DNA of 64,000 nucleotides, taken from Cryomorphaceae bacterium (GTDB lineage Bacteria; Bacteroidota; Bacteroidia; Flavobacteriales; Schleiferiaceae). The DNA lies in NCBI GenBank assembly GCA_011525035.1, contig WTIZ01000027.1:1-64000 (forward strand). Direction: 5' to 3'. The notes beneath the pieces were generated by a model. The model saw nothing but the letters and a program-made list of their open reading frames with translations. It was not told the origin of the DNA and ran no database searches. Numbering within the stretch: the first letter of the stretch is position 1; every line of letters begins with the position of its first letter. Below are positions 56,449 to 64,000 of this stretch, one piece after another. Both the position numbers and the translations under genes were made by a program.

Positions 56449-58767
56449 CTAATCCTTGATGTACAATCTTGGTACTCTGGGGCCAATTCCGGTAAGGACC
56501 TCATAGGAAATCGTTCCTGCCGCCTTTGCCAGATCTGAGGCGCTTTGATGGGGGCCTAAAATTTCCACCTCATCGCCAGGGTTCACCTCCAAGCCACTTA
56601 CATCCACCATACACATGTCCATGCACACCCTTCCCAGGATGGCACAACGGTGACCGGCGATATATACTGCACCTTTTCCACCAGATAACGCGCGAGACAG
56701 ACCGTCGGCATACCCCACAGGCAAGGTGGCGTATTTCATTGGCCTTTCGGCAGTGAAGGTAATCCCATAGCCTAGGGAATCACCCGGCTTCAGGTCGCTG
56801 ACCTGACTCACGGTACACTTCCAAGAAATGACTTCTTCCAATGGGGCAATGCCCTCATAACTTCCTGCACCGTACAACCCAATGCCCAAGCGCACCATCT
56901 CGTGGGCGTCCTTAGAAAATCTATGGATGCCGTGGGTGTTCAATACGTGCGCCACAGCCCCTGGATATTGCGCCTTCACAGCCTTCGCTACCGCTTCAAA
57001 AGTACTTAGCTGTTTGCGTGTAAATTCATCTTTATCCGGGTCGTCGGCCGCAGCGAGGTGCGAGAATACGCCTACCACTTCCACTCGAGGTTCTGTGGCC
57101 AATTCTTTCAATAATTCCTCCACCTTCTCGGGCGCAAAACCCAATCGGTTCATCCCTGTATTGATCTTGAGATGCACCTTCAGCACCTCCGTTCTCTTTG
57201 CACTGAGCCAAGTATCGAGCTGATGAGAAGCAAACAACTCCACCTCTGTACCCGCCGCAGCAAGCAGCGGCATCTGTTGTGGGTCTACATTAAGCACCAG
57301 TATAGGCATGGTAATTCCCCTAGCCCTTAAGCTCAATGCTTCCTGCGCAAAAGCAACGCCGAGGTAATCGACATGCAGGTTTTGCAACCAACGAGCCACC
57401 TCTAAAGTGCCAGACCCATAGCTGGCCGCCTTGACCATGGCCATGACCTTCGTCTCCGGGGCCAAATGCGCTTTGAACTTCTGCAAGTTGCGACGCATGG
57501 CGCTCAGGTTCACCTCTGCCCACGTACTGTGGTATTGGTCTTGCAGGGTTGCGGCGAATTGTTCCAATTTATAGGCGCGTCGGCCCTTCACCAATACGGT
57601 GGTTTTATTCAAATCCAATCCAGCGAAACTCGCGGTCAACTCACCCACATCCTCTGGCTTTTCTACCCACCAAATGCGGTCCAATCCGTATGTAGCTGCA
57701 AGCGCTTTGGCCTCTGCTGTTTTTTCCTCGCTGCCTAGATGGCTGAGCACCGCCCATTTTCTTGAAGTGGGTGCGCTGCTTGCGAGCTCTTCCAAGGCCC
57801 AGCGGAGGCTGCTTAAATCTGAACTGTAGGTATCCTCAAGCAAATAGCCGCCGTCCTTCGCACCACGCAATTGCATGCGCATCTCGAGCGGTTGTAAAAG
57901 CGAAAGTCTACGCTGCAGATCTTCCATAGAAGCGCCTAGCAGCAATGCGCCGCCCAAGGCACTCAAGGCATTTTCTTTTTGGTAATCGCCGCTAAACGGC
58001 CAGTCTTTAATGGCATCTGGGTCCAATTCCTCCCCTTGCCCCCACACAAGTGTGCGCTCGGGGATTTTTAGTCCCAATTCTTGTGCCCACCTCAGCCATT
58101 TACGGCCAATGACCAAGCTGTGGCAATGCTGAAACAGCTTGAATTTCTCCTTGAATTTCTGCTCGTCGCTTTCAAAATTCTCCCCGTGGGCATCGCCCAA
58201 GGTGGTAAAGATGCCAATGGTAGGCCGTACCAATTGCTCATGGCGCTGCATGGCACCCACCTCATCTATACCCACCTCTACAAGGGCACTTTGGTGCTGA
58301 TCCGTTAGAGCGCTCAATGTTAATGGAACCCCTAGCTCACTGTTAAAGCTGGCGTGTGTGCGGTGAATGTGCTCCGGTGCACCCAACAGCTCGTACAACC
58401 ATTCCTTGACTACGGTTTTTCCGTTGCTGCCCGTAATGGCCACAACTTCGCCCGAGAGGGCCTCCCGCTGCTGCGCAGCCCAAGCCCTGAGCACCTCCAA
58501 CGGCGCAGGGTGCACGATAAAGCTGGTGGACGGGTGGTTTGCGGCATGAGAGGCGTCGCTACAAATGACGGTGGTAGCGCCGCGCGCGATGGCGCTGTCA
58601 ATGTAGTGGTGGCCGTCCGCGTGCGGTGTGGCGAGTGCTATAAAACAGGTAGGTTGGGCACTGTGGATACGTCGGGAGTCGAAGGCGAATTGGGTGAATG
58701 ATGCCTCCGAGGGGCCGTGCAAAGTTGCGCCGGCAAGTGTTGCAATATGTGCGGCTTTAATGGCCAC
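56449..58767 (-). CDS. Bifunctional MurF ligase / alanine racemase
   Basis: 772 residues, a fusion known from Bacteroidota. Residues 1-405 are the MurF half (adds D-Ala-D-Ala to UDP-MurNAc-tripeptide) with the ATP motif GSNGKT at 113-118. Residues 415-772 are the alanine racemase half with PLP-Lys446 in AMVKAASYG and the active-site Tyr in LGYGITF. The fusion lets one protein make D-Ala and use the dipeptide product. Its start overlaps the tdk end by 11 nt. The MurF segment [12 protein letters not shown] differs from the usual DxYNAxP form. Confidence 0.94.
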   Translation of the reverse strand: MAIKAAHIATLAGATLHGPSEASFTQFAFDSRRIHSAQPTCFIALATPHADGHHYIDSAIARGATTVICSDASHAANHPSTSFIVHPAPLEVLRAWAAQQREALSGEVVAITGSNGKTVVKEWLYELLGAPEHIHRTHASFNSELGVPLTLSALTDQHQSALVEVGIDEVGAMQRHEQLVRPTIGIFTTLGDAHGENFESDEQKFKEKFKLFQHCHSLVIGRKWLRWAQELGLKIPERTLVWGQGEELDPDAIKDWPFSGDYQKENALSALGGALLLGASMEDLQRRLSLLQPLEMRMQLRGAKDGGYLLEDTYSSDLSSLRWALEELASSAPTSRKWAVLSHLGSEEKTAEAKALAATYGLDRIWWVEKPEDVGELTASFAGLDLNKTTVLVKGRRAYKLEQFAATLQDQYHSTWAEVNLSAMRRNLQKFKAHLAPETKVMAMVKAASYGSGTLEVARWLQNLHVDYLGVAFAQEALSLRARGITMPILVLNVDPQQMPLLAAAGTEVELFASHQLDTWLSAKRTEVLKVHLKINTGMNRLGFAPEKVEELLKELATEPRVEVVGVFSHLAAADDPDKDEFTRKQLSTFEAVAKAVKAQYPGAVAHVLNTHGIHRFSKDAHEMVRLGIGLYGAGSYEGIAPLEEVISWKCTVSQVSDLKPGDSLGYGITFTAERPMKYATLPVGYADGLSRALSGGKGAVYIAGHRCAILGRVCMDMCMVDVSGLEVNPGDEVEILGPHQSASDLAKAAGTISYEVLTGIGPRVPRLYIKD

Positions 58768-59347
58768 TCTTTTGTGCGTTCAATTCGTTGTAGACCGAGC
58801 GGCTCACCGGTTCGTATTCACCGTGTTCGCCCAGCATAAAGGTTTGGTCTCCTTCCACGATGCGGTAGGAGAAGTGTGCAGGACCGCCCGTGCGGCGGCA
58901 AATGGCGTGAAGCTTGGTCACATATTCTGCGGTGGCCAGTAGGTTGGGCATGGGTCCAAACGGGCGGCCCTTGAAATCTTTATCGAGACCTGCGATCACG
59001 ACGCGCTTTCCTTGGTTTGCGAGGGCATTAGCAACCTCAACGATGCCTTCATCGAAGAATTGGGCCTCGTCGATACCTACGACCTGAACGTCGTCTGCAA
59101 GCAGGAGCATGTTCGAGCTATTGTCGATGGGTGTCGAAGGAATGGAGTTTTTGTCGTGGCTCACCACCTCCTGCTCGTCGTAGCGGATGTCCGAGGCGGG
59201 CTTGAAAATTTCGACTTTCTGTCCCGCAATTTGGGCACGGCGCATGCGGCGGATTAACTCCTCCGTCTTTCCACTAAACATAGGACCACATACTACCTCG
59301 ATCCAACCGCCTTTTTGTTGGTTAAATTCTATACCGCTTTGAAACAT
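58757..59347 (-). CDS. tdk: Thymidine kinase (type II)
   Basis: 196 residues. P-loop GPMFSGKT (21-28) and catalytic Glu94 in [10 protein letters not shown]; lasso region around 145-186. Salvages thymidine to dTMP. The zinc lasso normally has four Cys (CxxC and CxxC); here only C150 is present, the others being Thr153, Ser182 and Val185. A TACCTTTA box lies about 28 nt upstream. Confidence 0.95.
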   Translation of the reverse strand: MFQSGIEFNQQKGGWIEVVCGPMFSGKTEELIRRMRRAQIAGQKVEIFKPASDIRYDEQEVVSHDKNSIPSTPIDNSSNMLLLADDVQVVGIDEAQFFDEGIVEVANALANQGKRVVIAGLDKDFKGRPFGPMPNLLATAEYVTKLHAICRRTGGPAHFSYRIVEGDQTFMLGEHGEYEPVSRSVYNELNAQKSGH

Positions 59348-59374
59348 GAGAACAGATTAATGCTACTTTGGCGT

Positions 59375-59382
59375 TAAAGGTA
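59375..59382 (-). promoter_or_regulatory. Candidate -7 box for tdk (TACCTTTA)
   Basis: One mismatch (last base) from TAnnTTTG, 28 nt before the tdk ATG on the minus strand. Confidence 0.35.
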
Positions 59383-59410
59383 GATAATATCACAGCTAGA
59401 GGAAAGGTTT

Positions 59411-60229
59411 ATGAAGAAGAGAACGCAGATTGAAGCAGAATTGGCCCAATTGGCCCTAGAAATAGGAGGTAAGAGTCATTCAGAGGCGGCAAAAGCCGTA
59501 CTCGATCTGTATAAAGGTTTGGCTTTGCTCGAAGCCGAAGAAACCATTGAACAACAACTTGCCGCTGCGCAGCAGGATATGCAGTCTCAACTTCGTGCGA
59601 AGATTGCAGAACTTCAATCTGAAGTCAGTGTTCCTGAAATCGATGTACCTGCACCTGCCCCTGAGGCGCCTGCAGCAGCTGCTCCTGCGACGACTTCCGC
59701 TTCTGAGGAAGAGGACAACCAACTTTCGCTGGTAGATGTCGCTGAAGAGATCGAAAAAGAAGAAGCTGCAAAAGCTGCTCAAATTCTACCTGAAGAAGTA
59801 GAAGAAATAGAAGCAGAAGAACCTGTTCTAAAATCACGCGAAGACCGCACCGTATTTCAATTGGACGAAGCCGTTGAACCAGCACCAGCGGCACCTGAGC
59901 CTCCAGTGGAGGACATTGCTGAGCCAGTAATGGTGAAGAGTGAAAGTGTCGCTGAAAAGGCGCAAAGCACTGAAAAGAAAAGTTTGAATGACCGATTGGC
60001 AGGCGGCGCACTAAAGTTTGGGCTGAACGATAGAATTGGCTTTGTAAAAGATTTATTTGACGGATCGGCTGAAGATTTCAACCGCGTTGTGAGCCAACTC
60101 AACACCCTAGGCAGCCTAGGAGAAGCGCAAGATTTCTTAAACACACATATTGCACCGGAATACGGCTGGGCAGATAACGAGGAAACCGCAGAGCGCTTTA
60201 TGGCGGCGGTAGAACAACGCTTCGGGTAA
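59411..60229 (+). CDS. Unknown Ala/Glu-rich protein
   Basis: 272 residues, not recognised as a named family. Residues 1-75 form a predicted coiled coil (KKRTQIEAELAQ ... EETIEQQLAAA). Residues 75-195 are a low-complexity acidic, Ala/Pro/Glu-rich linker. Residues 200-272 form a compact folded C-terminal domain (GLNDRIGFVKDLFDG, GWADNEETAERFMAAV) that looks conserved in Bacteroidota homologues I recall. No signal peptide. It precedes rsmI by 2 nt. Function unknown. Confidence 0.75.
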   Translation: MKKRTQIEAELAQLALEIGGKSHSEAAKAVLDLYKGLALLEAEETIEQQLAAAQQDMQSQLRAKIAELQSEVSVPEIDVPAPAPEAPAAAAPATTSASEEEDNQLSLVDVAEEIEKEEAAKAAQILPEEVEEIEAEEPVLKSREDRTVFQLDEAVEPAPAAPEPPVEDIAEPVMVKSESVAEKAQSTEKKSLNDRLAGGALKFGLNDRIGFVKDLFDGSAEDFNRVVSQLNTLGSLGEAQDFLNTHIAPEYGWADNEETAERFMAAVEQRFG

Positions 60230-60231
60230 TT

Positions 60232-60933
60232 ATGTCTGCAACGCTGTACGTCGTACCCACCCCTGTGGGCAATTTGGAGGACATGACCTTTCGCGCCATT
60301 AATGTGTTGAAAGAGGCGGACCTCATCTTGGCCGAAGATACCCGCACCACGGGAAAATTGACGTCGCACTTTGGGATTGAAACGCCCAAACAGAGCTTTC
60401 ACATGCACAACGAACACAAGGTCGTGGAGCGCTACATCAGCCAGATTCTGGCGGGCACCACCATTGCCTTGGTGAGTGATGCAGGCACCCCGGGGATCAG
60501 CGATCCTGGGTTTCTGCTCATACGCGCAGCCGCAGAGGCAGGTATTGAAATCATTACACTGCCGGGCGCCACAGCTTTTGTTCCGGCGCTCGTAAGTAGC
60601 GGCTTGCCGTGCGATACCTTTTATTTTGAAGGGTTCCTACCGCCAAAAAAAGGCCGGCAAACCAAGCTTCAAAACATTGCAGCGGCCACCTCAACGGTGG
60701 TGCTCTATGAAAGTCCACATAAAATCATCAAAACCCTCGGGCAAATTGTCGAATTTTGTGGAAGCGACCGCCCAGTAGCCCTGTGCCGTGAAATCTCAAA
60801 GAAGTTTGAGGAGTGTATTCGCGGAAGTGCCAGTGAGGTACTTGCTCAGGTAGAAGAGCGTGGTGGTGTGAAAGGAGAATTGGTCCTTATCATAGGAGGA
60901 CTGACCAAACAACAAGCAAAGGAAAAGGGTTAA
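60232..60933 (+). CDS. rsmI: 16S rRNA (cytidine1402-2'-O)-methyltransferase
   Basis: 233 residues of the tetrapyrrole-methylase-like fold. LYVVPTPVGNLEDMT at the start, VSDAGTPGISDPG for SAM binding and YESPHKI are all typical of RsmI. It methylates C1402 of 16S rRNA in the decoding centre. It follows the unknown gene by 2 nt. Confidence 0.95.
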   Translation: MSATLYVVPTPVGNLEDMTFRAINVLKEADLILAEDTRTTGKLTSHFGIETPKQSFHMHNEHKVVERYISQILAGTTIALVSDAGTPGISDPGFLLIRAAAEAGIEIITLPGATAFVPALVSSGLPCDTFYFEGFLPPKKGRQTKLQNIAAATSTVVLYESPHKIIKTLGQIVEFCGSDRPVALCREISKKFEECIRGSASEVLAQVEERGGVKGELVLIIGGLTKQQAKEKG

Positions 60934-60939
60934 TTCAGT

Positions 60940-62028
60940 ATGACTTCCATCAAAGCACAATCTATCGAGCAATGGTTCGATACTAATGACAGCGGACCCC
61001 TATTGATCGCCGGTCCCTGCAGTGTGGAAAGTCCCGAGCAGGTGCTTGAAACTGCCCAACAGATTCGTGCGAATGCACCCATCTCTTTGCTGCGAGGCGG
61101 CGTATGGAAGCCGCGCACAAAACCCGGTTCGTTCGAAGGTGTGGGCGCCGAAGCCATGCGCTGGCTCATTGATGCTGGTAAAGCCATTAACACCCCAACC
61201 ACTGTTGAAGTGGCCAACGCCGAACATGTGGAACTTGCCCTTAAAGAGGGAGCCGATGTACTCTGGATTGGGGCACGTACGACCGTGAATCCATTTTACG
61301 TCCAGGAGATTGCAGAAGCACTGAAGGGCGTGAATATCCCCGTGCTGGTTAAGAACCCTATTCATGCTGAGATTGGCCTATGGGCGGGTGCTATTGAGCG
61401 CTTTCAAAAGGCGGGTACCAAGCGCATTGCAGCCGTACACCGTGGATTCTTCTCTACGGCCAAGAGCATCTACCGCAATGAACCAGAATGGCAGCACAGC
61501 TTTGATTTGCGTGCCTTGATGCCTGAGATAAAAATCATCTGTGACCCGAGTCATATTGCGGGAGACCGCAGCCTAATTAAAGAAGTGAGTCAAGTGGCCA
61601 TGGACCTGGGAATGGAAGGTCTGATGATTGAGACACACCGCGACCCAGATTGCGCCTTGAGCGATGCCAAGCAACAAATCACCCCGGCCAAGCTGGGCGA
61701 GATTATACGCGAGCTGAAAATTCACACTGAGGTACCGCTTCAGCCCAATGCAGAGCTCGCCTCCCTGCGCGAGGCACTCGATGTCTTGGACGATGCCATT
61801 GTGGATGTGCTCCAAAAGAGGTTTGCCAAGGTCAAGGACATCGCTGCCATCAAAGAGCGCGAGGGACTGAGCATCTTCCACATGGAACGGTGGTTAAAAT
61901 TGGTCCAAGAGCAAACTTCTAAGGCGGAAGGCAAAGACATGTCGCCGGCATTCATTCATGAGCTCTTCGCACTCATCCACAAATACAGTGTGGATTATCA
62001 AACTGAACTGATTAAAAAAGATTCCTAA
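60940..62028 (+). CDS. Bifunctional DAHP synthase / chorismate mutase
   Basis: 362 residues. Residues 1-265 are a KDO8P-synthase-like (type I beta) DAHP synthase with AGPCSVESPEQ, RGGVWKPRTKPGSFEG and DPSHIAGDR; residues 270-362 are an AroQ-type all-helical chorismate mutase. It couples the first shikimate step with the first branch of Phe/Tyr synthesis, and the mutase part can also act as a feedback sensor in homologues. Common in Bacteroidota. Its stop overlaps the recJ start by one base. Confidence 0.94.
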   Translation: MTSIKAQSIEQWFDTNDSGPLLIAGPCSVESPEQVLETAQQIRANAPISLLRGGVWKPRTKPGSFEGVGAEAMRWLIDAGKAINTPTTVEVANAEHVELALKEGADVLWIGARTTVNPFYVQEIAEALKGVNIPVLVKNPIHAEIGLWAGAIERFQKAGTKRIAAVHRGFFSTAKSIYRNEPEWQHSFDLRALMPEIKIICDPSHIAGDRSLIKEVSQVAMDLGMEGLMIETHRDPDCALSDAKQQITPAKLGEIIRELKIHTEVPLQPNAELASLREALDVLDDAIVDVLQKRFAKVKDIAAIKEREGLSIFHMERWLKLVQEQTSKAEGKDMSPAFIHELFALIHKYSVDYQTELIKKDS

Positions 62029-63731
62029 TGCGTTGGAGCCCAAAGCCGGCTCCCGAAGCAGGCATTACATCCATCTTAACCGCGGAGGTCACCAAAGACC
62101 CACTGCTCTCCCACCTGCTGGCCGTTCGTGGCATCGAAGATTTCAGTTCCGCTAAGGCGTTTTTCAGACCGGATTTAAAGCACCTGCACGACCCGTATCG
62201 CATGAAGGATATGGAGGCCGCTGTAGAACGTATTGAGCAAGCGAGGATCAAGCAGGAACACGTGATGATCTACGGCGATTACGACGTGGACGGCACCACT
62301 TCTGTCGCTTTAATGTCCGATTTTCTCGACGGTAAATTTCCCATCGAAGCCTACATTCCCGACCGCTACAAAGAAGGCTATGGATTGTCCTTTGACGGCA
62401 TTAATCTTGCCGCGGAGCTGGGCATCACACTGATCATTGCGCTGGACTGTGGCATCAAGGCCTTCGACCAGATTGCACATGCCCGACAGCTGGGCATAGA
62501 CATCATTGTCTGTGACCACCACCGCCCTGAACAAGAACTACCGCTGGCCAAGGCCATCCTCAATCCCAAGCGCCCCGATTGCCTGTATCCTTACAAAGAA
62601 CTCTCCGGGTGTGGCGTAGGATTTAAACTTTGTCAAGCGCTCTGCGAGCGCTGGGGACTGCCCCACGAGCACTACCTCTACCCGCTGCTCGATTTGTGCG
62701 CCATCTCCATTGCCGCTGATATCGTACACGTGACTGGAGAGAATAGAATATTGGCCCATTTCGGTATGGAGCGCCTGAGAAATGGTGAAAGCCGACCGGG
62801 TATTGCTGCGCTACTCCAAGTGGCCGCAAAAAATCCCCACGAACTGAATTTCCGGGACCTCGGATTTACCATTGGCCCGCGAATCAATGCCGCCGGGAGA
62901 ATGGAAAGTGGTCTTCGCGCCGTAGAGCTGCTGCGCTCAAAGGAAGGTGAGGCGCAACAAGACCTCGCCCACCGCATCCAGCAATTCAACACGGAACGTC
63001 GCGAAGTGCAAGAAGTGATTTTCAAGGAGGCCAAAGACCAATTGGACCCCGACAACTACCCATTTTCCAACGTTCTATACAGTCCCGAGTGGCACAAGGG
63101 CGTAGTAGGTATTGTGGCTAGCAAGATTGTGGAAACGCGCTACAGACCTACCATCGTACTCACCAAGAGTGGCGATAAACTGGCCGGCAGCGCGCGTTCA
63201 GTAACGGATTTCGACCTCTATGAGGCCCTTTCTGCCTGTGAGGAGCATTTGATCCAATTCGGCGGGCACAAATATGCCGCCGGAATGACCCTGCACGAGA
63301 GCCAACTCCCCCATTTCAAGGCAGCCTTCGAAGCCTATTGCCAAAAGAACCTCAGCACCGACCAGCTCGAGCAGAACTACTTCTATGACGCACAGGCCCA
63401 CTTGAGCCAATTCACCGATCGCTTTCACAAAATCCTGAAGCAATTGGACCCGCACGGACCCGAAAATCCGGCACCTATATTCCTGCTCAAAAATCTCGTG
63501 GATGCGGGGCAAACCCGCGCGGTAGGTGGCGACAAAACCCACCTCAAGCTCAACGTCAAGCACCAGGAAGGTGGACCGGCCATTTCCGGCATCGCCTTTG
63601 GGTACGGTCACCTAGAAAAAGCGTTCAAAGAAGGCCAACCCTTCGACGCCCTCATCACCCTGACAGAAAACCACTTCCGCGGTCAGATGAGCATCGAAAT
63701 CATGGTCGAAAGTCTGCGCCCCGCAGAATAA
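62028..63731 (+). CDS. recJ: Single-stranded-DNA-specific exonuclease RecJ
   Basis: 567 residues. DHH motif DHHRPEQ, Mn-binding YGDYDVDG and LDCGIKAFD, and the later DHHA1 segment GGHKYAAGMTL. It digests ssDNA 5' to 3' in recombination and mismatch repair. The TAATG junction with the mutase gene indicates coupling. Confidence 0.96.
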   Translation: MRWSPKPAPEAGITSILTAEVTKDPLLSHLLAVRGIEDFSSAKAFFRPDLKHLHDPYRMKDMEAAVERIEQARIKQEHVMIYGDYDVDGTTSVALMSDFLDGKFPIEAYIPDRYKEGYGLSFDGINLAAELGITLIIALDCGIKAFDQIAHARQLGIDIIVCDHHRPEQELPLAKAILNPKRPDCLYPYKELSGCGVGFKLCQALCERWGLPHEHYLYPLLDLCAISIAADIVHVTGENRILAHFGMERLRNGESRPGIAALLQVAAKNPHELNFRDLGFTIGPRINAAGRMESGLRAVELLRSKEGEAQQDLAHRIQQFNTERREVQEVIFKEAKDQLDPDNYPFSNVLYSPEWHKGVVGIVASKIVETRYRPTIVLTKSGDKLAGSARSVTDFDLYEALSACEEHLIQFGGHKYAAGMTLHESQLPHFKAAFEAYCQKNLSTDQLEQNYFYDAQAHLSQFTDRFHKILKQLDPHGPENPAPIFLLKNLVDAGQTRAVGGDKTHLKLNVKHQEGGPAISGIAFGYGHLEKAFKEGQPFDALITLTENHFRGQMSIEIMVESLRPAE

Positions 63732-63737
63732 CCAGGG

Positions 63738-64000
63738 CTATTTATCCCAAAAAATTCTATACTCCCCAGATATGCCATAGCGCTCGTCAAACGTGGCGTC
63801 CTCCGGCATAGGAACCTGCTGATTGTTGTACAAATATTCGCTTTCTGGATACGGCATTCTCCTTGGAATCTCAGTAAGGTACCACAGCGGGTCCGCACTC
63901 AATGTCGGATAGCCCGTTCGGCGCCAATCCGTCCAAGATTCCCCTTGGGTAAACATGGAAATGTATTTTTCCTCCATGATCAATTCAAGGGTGGTTGCCC
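63738..64000 (-). CDS. SusD/RagB family protein, C-terminal part (runs off the window)
   Basis: Only the last 87 residues are present; the gene continues beyond position 64000. The segment GESWTDWRRTGYPTL and the ending RRMPYPESEY are typical of the C-terminal part of SusD-like glycan-binding lipoproteins. A SusC-type receptor gene is expected just outside the window. It ends 6 bases from the convergent recJ stop. Confidence 0.88.
   Translation of the reverse strand, partial: ATTLELIMEEKYISMFTQGESWTDWRRTGYPTLSADPLWYLTEIPRRMPYPESEYLYNNQQVPMPEDATFDERYGISGEYRIFWDK

Noticed and set aside
56400-56450. Hairpin AGGGAG...CTCCCT after murF-alr as a terminator
   Set aside because: The stem is short with a long loop and no T-run follows on the minus strand.
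1-64000. CRISPR arrays, insertion sequences, rRNA genes, integrases, toxin-antitoxin pairs
   Set aside because: I looked for direct repeats with spacers, transposase motifs, terminal inverted repeats and rRNA-like stretches and found none that I can support.

Overview
The window is a gene-dense piece of a chromosome from a member of the Bacteroidota, most likely order Flavobacteriales (a Cryomorphaceae/Schleiferiaceae-like lineage is my guess; family level is not provable from this sequence). The reasons are lineage-specific fusions and families: MurF-alanine racemase, DAHP synthase-chorismate mutase, malic enzyme-phosphotransacetylase, DUF4271, DUF4296, DUF6089, PorV/PorQ-type barrels, a CarboxypepD_reg-like TonB receptor, type IX secretion (T9SS) C-terminal domains, and a SusD-like end. 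Several genes are also preceded by the Bacteroidota -7 promoter element TAnnTTTG rather than by Shine-Dalgarno sites. I see no prophage, insertion sequence, CRISPR array or rRNA operon. No gene-free stretch exceeds 300 bases; the longest is the divergent promoter region 34055-34288.

Layout. 1-2161 (minus): metG, then tRNA-Arg(CCG), then a terminator. 2227-6869 (plus): LD-carboxypeptidase, YraN-like nuclease, a divergent RluB-type pseudouridine synthase, AsmA-like protein. 6870-9541 (minus): AlkD-like glycosylase and M1 aminopeptidase lipoprotein. 9577-9930: small PF04020 membrane protein. 9931-17466 (minus): an envelope cluster read CBS protein, NAD kinase, DUF6089, UppS, BamA, two Skp/OmpH chaperones, terminator, MurI. 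17506-19013 (plus): pdxJ and a hydrolase, divergent from that cluster. 19010-21869 (minus): polyprenol-phosphate mannosyltransferase, dihydroorotase, DUF4296 and DUF2141 proteins. 21907-24948 (plus): orphan histidine kinase, hemW, cyclase-family hydrolase. 24949-28876 (minus): malic enzyme, hflX, small membrane protein. 28926-30380: M20 peptidase. 30457-34054 (minus): membrane pyrophosphatase with an extra C-terminal domain, and pdhB. 34289-38457 (plus): etfB, etfA, bifunctional nuclease, nupC, ruvC. 38426-39311 (minus): HIT protein and greA. 39386-48143 (minus): a TonB receptor, a 1342-residue secreted protein and a PorV-like barrel. 48234-48698: Rieske-like lipoprotein. 48700-49875 (minus): glutaryl-CoA dehydrogenase-like. 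49981-55379 (plus): T9SS cargo, DUF4271, hemD, rnpA, S41 protease, O-antigen ligase-like. 55411-59347 (minus): SPFH protein, MurF-Alr, thymidine kinase. 59411-63731 (plus): unknown protein, rsmI, DAHP synthase-chorismate mutase, recJ. 63738-64000 (minus): the C-terminal end of a SusD-like protein running off the window.

How the genes work together. Most of the content is housekeeping, with a strong envelope theme: peptidoglycan precursors (MurI, MurF-Alr, UppS, LdcA), outer-membrane assembly (BamA, OmpH/Skp, AsmA-like), glycan assembly (GT2, ligase) and T9SS-related export (PorV-like barrel, CTD proteins). The most system-like unit is the three-gene operon at 39386-48143. The most unusual single-gene observations are the substituted catalytic aspartate in the RluB-like protein, the appended domain on the pyrophosphatase, the non-canonical Rieske ligands, and the rnpA start codon that directly touches the U-tract of a terminator. 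Convergent gene pairs often abut with no spacer.
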